Source: Lachnospiraceae bacterium UBA3641
GTDB taxonomy: Bacteria; Bacillota; Clostridia; Lachnospirales; Lachnospiraceae
DNA length: 5,207 nucleotides
Assembly: GCA_002373875.1 (NCBI GenBank)
Contig: DFKQ01000102.1
Coordinates: forward strand, 1-5,207
Direction: 5' to 3'
The position numbers and the translations under genes are program-made. Below, in pieces: positions 3,955 through 5,207 of the stretch (its first letter is position 1; every line of letters starts with the position of its first letter). The notes under the pieces were generated by a model. It was given only the letters and a program-made list of their open reading frames with translations, did not search any database and was not told the DNA's origin.

Positions 3955-5207
3955 ATGAATAACATCCCTAAAATGAAAATCGGTATCGTTGGTGTCAGCC
4001 GTGACTGCTTCCCTGCAGAGCTTACAATCAGAAGAAGAAAGGCTCTTGCAGATGCATATGCGAAGAAGTATGATGCAGCAGATGTTTATGAGTGCCCTGT
4101 AACCATCATCGAGAGTGAGATACATATGCAACAGGCTCTTGAGGATATCAAGAAGGCAGGCTGTAACGCACTCTGCGTATACCTCGGTAACTTCGGTCCC
4201 GAGATATCCGAGACCATGCTTGCCCAGCAGTTCTGCGGTCCCAAGATGTTCTGCGCAGCAGCTGAGGAGGATTATGAGTCGGTTACAACGGCAGGCCGCG
4301 GTGATGCTTACTGCGGTATGCTCAACGCAAGCTACAACCTGGCACTTCGTAACGTTAAGGCTTATATCCCCGAGTATCCCGTAGGTGATGCCGAGGACTG
4401 TGCAGACATGATCCATGACTTTTTACCTGTTGCTCGTGCCGTATATGCACTTCAGAACTTAAAGATCATATCATTCGGTCCCAGGCCGCTTAACTTCCTT
4501 GCTTGTAACGCTCCCATCAAGCAGCTTTACAATCTCGGTGTTGAGATCGAAGAGAACTCAGAGCTTGACCTCTTTGAGTCCTTCAACAAGCATGCAGGCG
4601 ATTCAAGGATCGCAGATGTTGTTAAGGATATGGCTGAGGAGCTTGGCGACGGTAACAAGAAGCCTGAGATCCTTGAGAAGCTGGCTCAGTACGAGCTTAC
4701 CCTCCTTGACTGGATCGAAGGACATAAGGGATCCAAGGAATTCGTTGCCATCGCCGGCAAGTGCTGGCCTGCATTCCAGACCCAGTTCGGATTCGTTCCC
4801 TGCTATGTTAACTCACGTCTTACCGGACGCGGAATACCCGTATCATGTGAGGTTGATATCTACGGCTGCTTAAGCGAGTACATCGGAACATGCGTAAGTG
4901 ATGATATCGTTACACTCCTTGATATCAACAACTCTGTTCCCAAGTGTATGTATGAGGATTCCATCAAGGGCAAGTTCGATTACAAGCATACCGATACCTT
5001 CATGGGCTTCCATTGCGGCAATACCTGCTCCAAGAAGCTTACCAAGGGTGAGATGAAGTATCAGGCTATCATGGCCCGTTCACTTCCCGTTGAGGTTACA
5101 AACGGAACTCTTGAGGGCGATATCGTTCCCGGACCTATCACCTTCTACCGCCTGCAGTCAACAGCTGACAACATCCTTCGTGCTTATGTTGCAGAGGGTG
5201 AGGTTCT
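3955..5207 (+). CDS. L-fucose/L-arabinose isomerase-family protein (FucI-like), 3' end outside the window
   Basis: Ketol isomerase of the FucI-related family (COG2407 type), expected to interconvert an aldose and its ketose with a divalent metal in the cytoplasm. 417 complete codons are visible before the window ends; relatives run to roughly 470-500 residues, so the end of the C-terminal domain is missing. The N-terminal half (K-I-G-I-V-G-V-S-R-D, residues 8-17; C-V-Y-L-G-N-F-G-P-E, 74-83) is the Rossmann-like part. F-G-P-R-P-L-N-F (174-181) precedes the central region. The active-site part includes G-K-C-W-P-A-F-Q-T-Q-F-G-F-V-P-C (268-283), N-S-R-L-T (286-290), the acidic C-E-V-D (298-301), whose Glu299 and Asp301 are probable metal or catalytic residues, and F-H-C-G-N-T (352-357). 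It follows DUF4867 in the same direction. Substrate is uncertain: L-fucose/D-arabinose is the namesake, but a XylR-like regulator and nearby xylB suggest a pentose. Codon use matches the neighbours, with many frequent codons suggesting high expression. Confidence 0.85.
   Translation, partial: MNNIPKMKIGIVGVSRDCFPAELTIRRRKALADAYAKKYDAADVYECPVTIIESEIHMQQALEDIKKAGCNALCVYLGNFGPEISETMLAQQFCGPKMFCAAAEEDYESVTTAGRGDAYCGMLNASYNLALRNVKAYIPEYPVGDAEDCADMIHDFLPVARAVYALQNLKIISFGPRPLNFLACNAPIKQLYNLGVEIEENSELDLFESFNKHAGDSRIADVVKDMAEELGDGNKKPEILEKLAQYELTLLDWIEGHKGSKEFVAIAGKCWPAFQTQFGFVPCYVNSRLTGRGIPVSCEVDIYGCLSEYIGTCVSDDIVTLLDINNSVPKCMYEDSIKGKFDYKHTDTFMGFHCGNTCSKKLTKGEMKYQAIMARSLPVEVTNGTLEGDIVPGPITFYRLQSTADNILRAYVAEGEV

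Noticed and set aside
3925..4416. Long leftward open frame opposite the isomerase gene
   Set aside because: It lies opposite a well-supported enzyme gene, is rich in Cys, Ile and Leu as expected for an antisense shadow, and has no ribosome binding site.

Overview
The window looks like part of a sugar-catabolism locus from a low-to-mid GC Gram-positive bacterium, most likely a gut or rumen Lachnospiraceae (Butyrivibrio/Roseburia-like). The reasons are strong AGGAG-type ribosome binding sites, a TTG start, heavy use of AAG and CCC codons, a ROK repressor, and a DUF4867 protein next to a FucI-like isomerase. The taxonomic call is inference from family content, not from a marker gene.

Layout. 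(1) 1-1344 (+): the 3' nine-tenths of a xylulokinase gene (xylB), cut by the left window edge. (2) 1345-1851: a non-coding gap between convergent genes. It holds an intrinsic terminator (about 1420-1462) and, directly after it, a complete 143-bp non-autonomous mobile element (1463-1605). The element has perfect 17-bp terminal inverted repeats starting GTAA and a perfect 8-bp target duplication, an IS66-type signature. (3) 1852-3012 (-): a ROK-family, XylR-like repressor. (4) 3013-3239: a divergent control region with a promoter for each direction and two copies of an inverted repeat of the form TTGTTTA-N5-TAAACAA. One copy lies on the -35 of the repressor promoter, the other at the predicted start of the rightward transcript. 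A 49-bp piece of the mobile repeat lies in the repressor leader. (5) 3240-3860 (+): a DUF4867 protein with a TTG start. (6) 3854-3917: a third, shortened and diverged copy of the repeat, overlapping the DUF4867 stop codon. (7) 3955 to the right edge (+): a FucI-like (COG2407-type) sugar isomerase, cut by the window end.

How it fits together. The repressor probably controls itself through the first operator and the DUF4867-isomerase operon through the second. An isomerase controlled by a XylR-like repressor beside xylB suggests an aldose-to-ketose step feeding a sugar kinase, with the isomerase perhaps acting on a pentose. The true substrate cannot be read from sequence.

Most unusual signal: three related copies of one structured repeat within 2.5 kb. 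They differ by paired, structure-preserving changes: a hairpin A:T pair becomes G:C in copy 2, and two arm pairs change together in copy 3. This suggests that folding of the repeat has been maintained.
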